A stretch of DNA of 7,705 nucleotides from NCBI GenBank assembly GCA_023422975.1, contig JAFAGF010000245.1, positions 1-7,705 on the forward strand, in the 5' to 3' direction. This DNA comes from Pseudomonadota bacterium (GTDB taxonomy: Bacteria; Pseudomonadota; Gammaproteobacteria; Burkholderiales; Burkholderiaceae_C). Below the pieces are notes generated by a model. That model had not been told where the DNA came from. It did not search any database and was given only the letters and a program-made list of their open reading frames with translations. A program made the position numbers and the translations under genes. This document shows, piece after piece, positions 6,317-7,705 of the stretch. Within the stretch, counting starts at the first letter, position 1, and every line of letters starts with the position of its first letter.

Positions 6317-7267
6317 ATGCAATTTCTTTTCGTTGCCGATCCGCTGGAATCTTTCAACACCAAAAAAGACACCACCTTTGCCATGATGCGTGAGGCGCAG
6401 CAACGTGGCCATACGATCTTTGCGGCGGAGCCGAAGGACATGAACTGGCAGGTGGGTGGCAAAGTCATGGTGCAGGTGCGTCAGATTCGCCTGACGGGCG
6501 ACGCCCAGGTCTGGTTTGAGGAAGTGGCAGTTGCCCAGCAGCCAATCGCAGCGTTTGATGCCGTGCTGATGCGCAAAGATCCGCCCTTTGATAGCGAGTT
6601 CTTTTACGCCACCCACATGCTCAGCCAAGCAGAGCGTGAAGGCGCCAAGGTGTTCAATAAACCTGCCGCCTTGCGTGAGCACCCTGAGAAGATGGCAGTG
6701 ATGGAGTTCCCTGAGGTCTTGGGTCCTACGCTGATCACGCGCAACCCGCAAGACATTCGTGCCTTCCATGCGCAGCACCAAGACATTATTTTGAAGCCGC
6801 TGGATGGCATGGGGGGTATGGGCATCTTCCGTGTCGGGCCTGATGGGATGAATCTGGGCTCCATCATTGAAACCTTGAACCAGCAGGGCTCCACCAGCGT
6901 CATGGTGCAAAAGTTCTTGCCCGAGATTGCGCAGGGCGACAAGCGCATTCTCATCATTGGCGGCAAGCCCGTGCCTTATTGCTTGGCACGTATCCCCCAA
7001 GGAGGTGAGGTGCGTGGCAACCTGGCAGCAGGGGGCAAAGGGGTGGCGCAGCCGCTGAGTGATACAGATCGTGCCATCGCACAAAAGCTGGGGCCAGTCT
7101 TGGTGGAGCGGGGTTTACTATTGGTGGGCTTGGACGTGATTGGCGACAAGGTCACAGAAATCAATGTCACCAGCCCCACTTGCTTCCAGGAGATTCAGCA
7201 GCAAACGGGTTGCGACGTGCCTGCCTTGTTCGTGGATGCGCTGGAGCAAGCGGTTCAACAAGGCTAA
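6317..7267 (+). CDS. gshB: Glutathione synthase (ATP-grasp)
   Basis: GshB joins gamma-glutamylcysteine and glycine with ATP to give glutathione in the cytosol, completing the pathway begun by GshA. The 316 residues equal E. coli GshB in length, and landmark residues fall at the same numbers: K125 (HPEKMAV) and K160 (DIILKPLDGMGG, 156-167) for ATP binding, then D273, E281 and N283 (EINVTSPTC) at the metal site. The N-terminal pre-ATP-grasp domain shows DPLESFNTKKDTTFAMMREA and VLMRKDPPFDSEF. The substrate region PYCLARIPQGGEVRGNLAAG is intact. The gene looks complete and functional. It starts 45 bases after benE without a clear ribosome site: GGGG at 6297-6300 is too far away and pairs with CCCC at 6304-6307. 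It may be co-transcribed with benE or use a weak promoter near the benE end (TACACT at 6275-6280 was considered). Confidence 0.97.
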   Translation: MQFLFVADPLESFNTKKDTTFAMMREAQQRGHTIFAAEPKDMNWQVGGKVMVQVRQIRLTGDAQVWFEEVAVAQQPIAAFDAVLMRKDPPFDSEFFYATHMLSQAEREGAKVFNKPAALREHPEKMAVMEFPEVLGPTLITRNPQDIRAFHAQHQDIILKPLDGMGGMGIFRVGPDGMNLGSIIETLNQQGSTSVMVQKFLPEIAQGDKRILIIGGKPVPYCLARIPQGGEVRGNLAAGGKGVAQPLSDTDRAIAQKLGPVLVERGLLLVGLDVIGDKVTEINVTSPTCFQEIQQQTGCDVPALFVDALEQAVQQG

Positions 7268-7279
7268 AACGCGGAGCAA

Positions 7280-7301
7280 GCAACCGCCGCAAGGCGGTTG
7301 C
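7280..7301 (+). terminator. Terminator-like hairpin after gshB, without a T-tract
   Basis: A perfect 9-bp stem, GCAACCGCC/GGCGGTTGC (7280-7288 with 7293-7301), is capped by a GCAA tetraloop, 12 bases behind the gshB stop. AGGGAAATT follows instead of a T-run, so it is not a canonical intrinsic terminator. It may be a decayed terminator, or a hairpin that protects the mRNA 3' end. Confidence 0.5.
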
Positions 7302-7324
7302 AGGGAAATTCAAGGGATTTCCCT
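7302..7324. repeat. Second tandem hairpin between gshB and the rRNA promoter
   Basis: A perfect 8-bp inverted repeat, AGGGAAAT/ATTTCCCT (7302-7309 with 7317-7324), has a 7-base loop and directly abuts the preceding hairpin. No T-run follows on the + strand. Its role is unknown. It may help insulate the rRNA operon from gshB transcription. Confidence 0.45.
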
Positions 7325-7343
7325 AAATGGCTTCAAAACTCGG

Positions 7344-7351
7344 TATACAAT
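7344..7351 (+). promoter_or_regulatory. Possible upstream rRNA promoter -10 box
   Basis: TATACAAT resembles a good -10 element and lies about 295 bases before 16S, in a position where a second rRNA promoter would be unsurprising. I find no convincing -35 at 16-18 bases upstream. A TTGACG at 7366-7371 looks like a -35 but has no -10 at proper spacing. Confidence 0.25.
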
Positions 7352-7386
7352 TGCGTTCTTCGCCGTTGACGCAACGTTAACGCGAA

Positions 7387-7411
7387 GCAAAAGAAATAAA
7401 AATTCTTTTGC
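7387..7411. repeat. Perfect inverted repeat over the rRNA promoter upstream element
   Basis: GCAAAAGAA (7387-7395) and TTCTTTTGC (7403-7411) are exact inverted copies around a 7-base A/T spacer. The block is the A/T-rich stretch just upstream of, and partly overlapping, the proposed -35. This suggests an UP element and possibly a dyad for a DNA-binding protein. Confidence 0.6.
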
Positions 7412-7443
7412 AGGTGCCAAGAAATTGGTGCTACAATACAAGG
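7408..7443 (+). promoter_or_regulatory. rRNA operon promoter
   Basis: An extended -10 (TGC then TACAAT, 7429-7437) lies 18 bases after a modest -35 candidate TTGCAG (7408-7413), with an A/T-rich region directly upstream. The predicted start at about 7443-7445 gives a leader of roughly 200 bases before 16S, which fits a betaproteobacterial rRNA operon. Confidence 0.6.
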
Positions 7444-7464
7444 CTTCGCTGATCACGGCGAAGC
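7443..7464 (+). other. Hairpin at the predicted 5' end of the rRNA precursor
   Basis: GCTTCGC (7443-7449) pairs perfectly with GCGAAGC (7458-7464) across an 8-base loop. With the predicted start at about 7443-7445, the nascent precursor would begin with this stem. Confidence 0.5.
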
Positions 7465-7490
7465 AAGAAATCTGAAGTAATTCAGGTTTA

Positions 7491-7525
7491 CATCTTTAAA
7501 AAGATACAGCCGATAAGTGTGGGCG
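7491..7525 (+). promoter_or_regulatory. rRNA leader antitermination region (boxA-like and boxC-like)
   Basis: CATCTTTAAAAAG (7491-7503) resembles boxA (consensus near TGCTCTTTAACA), where NusB-S10 binds so that RNA polymerase passes terminators in rRNA operons. GTGTGGGCG (7517-7525) resembles the boxC element that follows it. The order and the intervening CAGCCGATAA fit betaproteobacterial rRNA leaders as I remember them. No clear boxB hairpin was assigned. Confidence 0.6.
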
Positions 7526-7572
7526 TTTGAAGGCGAATTGCCAAGTTCTTTGGAACTAAATCAAACGCTCAT
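7519..7572 (+). other. rRNA leader stem-loop
   Basis: Bases 7520-7530 pair with 7561-7571 (11 bp, one G-U), closing a loop that contains a smaller hairpin AGTTC-TTTG-GAACT (7544-7557). It is probably part of the folded 16S precursor leader recognised during processing. Confidence 0.5.
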
Positions 7573-7613
7573 GGAAATAGAAGTGAAGTTCACTTCAATT
7601 CCGTTTTTATGAG
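7568..7613 (+). other. Terminator-like hairpin within the rRNA leader
   Basis: GAAGTGA (7580-7586) pairs with TCACTTC (7590-7596) over a 3-base loop. The stem continues imperfectly through GGAA/TTCC (7573-7576 with 7599-7602) and is followed by TTTTT (7604-7608). An outer CTCAT/ATGAG pair (7568-7572 with 7609-7613) could enclose the whole. It looks like an intrinsic terminator, but lying downstream of boxA it is more likely a precursor fold or processing site. Confidence 0.45.
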
Positions 7614-7641
7614 TGAGTCGCAAGACTTTAAATTCAAGATC

Positions 7642-7705
7642 GAACTGTAGAGTTTGATCCTGGCTCAGATTGAACGCTGGCGGCATGCCTTACACATGCA
7701 AGTCG
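7642..7705 (+). rRNA. rrs: 16S ribosomal RNA, 5' end (partial)
   Basis: The universal 5' signature AGAGTTTGATCCTGGCTCAG starts at 7649. It is followed by the standard ATTGAACGCTGGCGGCATGC region and ends in ACACATGCAAGTCG at the window edge. Aligning the signature to E. coli position 8 puts base 1 of the mature 16S at about 7642, so 64 bases are present. GGCATGCCTTACACATGC is the common betaproteobacterial form. The exact mature 5' end is inferred from the alignment. Confidence 0.97.

Noticed and set aside
5675..7084. 469-residue reading frame on the - strand
   Set aside because: It runs opposite to benE and gshB, is rich in His, Gln and Arg as expected of a reverse-strand shadow of GC-rich genes, and shows no recognisable domain.
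7366..7394. TTGACG as the -35 of the main rRNA promoter
   Set aside because: No acceptable -10 occurs 16-19 bases downstream (the sequence there is AAAAGA); the TGCTACAAT promoter fits better.
7140..7475. 111-residue + strand frame from inside gshB to the rRNA promoter
   Set aside because: It reads through two hairpins and the rRNA promoter in a different frame from gshB and has no family resemblance.
1..7705. CRISPR array, tRNA genes, transposase or prophage genes
   Set aside because: No regularly spaced direct repeats, no cloverleaf-like segment and no mobile-element protein were seen on either strand.

Overview
The window looks like a chromosomal segment of a betaproteobacterium, most likely order Burkholderiales and probably family Comamonadaceae. 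The evidence is the start of a 16S rRNA gene with a betaproteobacterial 5' end, a glutamate-cysteine ligase of the Acidithiobacillus/betaproteobacterial type rather than the E. coli type, GC-rich codon use, and a palindromic intergenic repeat of a style I recall from Comamonadaceae. The genus cannot be fixed from this sequence. All genes are on the + strand.

Layout. Positions 2-454 hold the 3' end of proA (proline biosynthesis), closed by a clear intrinsic terminator (473-500). trkA (529-1986) and trkH (2002-3468) follow as a tight two-gene operon for the Trk potassium uptake system: a cytosolic nucleotide-binding regulator and its membrane channel subunit. After a 95-base gap, gshA (3564-4859) encodes the first enzyme of glutathione synthesis. 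The 224-base gap behind it holds a palindromic repeat (4890-4982) and a strong intrinsic terminator (4983-5014). benE (5084-6271) encodes a membrane transporter of the BenE (benzoate/proton symporter) family, and gshB (6317-7267) encodes glutathione synthase, the second glutathione enzyme.

The last 438 bases are the front end of a ribosomal RNA operon. Two tandem hairpins follow gshB (7280-7324). Then come an rRNA promoter with an extended -10 box and an A/T-rich upstream element (about 7389-7443), and a leader with a 5' hairpin, a boxA-like antitermination site and several longer stems. The first 64 bases of 16S rRNA (7642-7705) close the window.

How the genes fit together. gshA and gshB complete glutathione synthesis from glutamate, cysteine and glycine, but a transporter gene and a terminator separate them, so they are probably transcribed separately. 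ProA and GshA both act on glutamate-derived substrates, and Trk supplies the potassium counter-ion of glutamate. A shared osmotic/redox theme is therefore possible, but the sequence shows no common regulation.

I found no mobile element gene, CRISPR array, toxin-antitoxin or defence system. This is mostly ordinary housekeeping DNA. The points worth a second look are the structured rRNA promoter/leader, the intergenic palindrome, the probably leaderless benE, and the ATP-grasp-like features of GshA.
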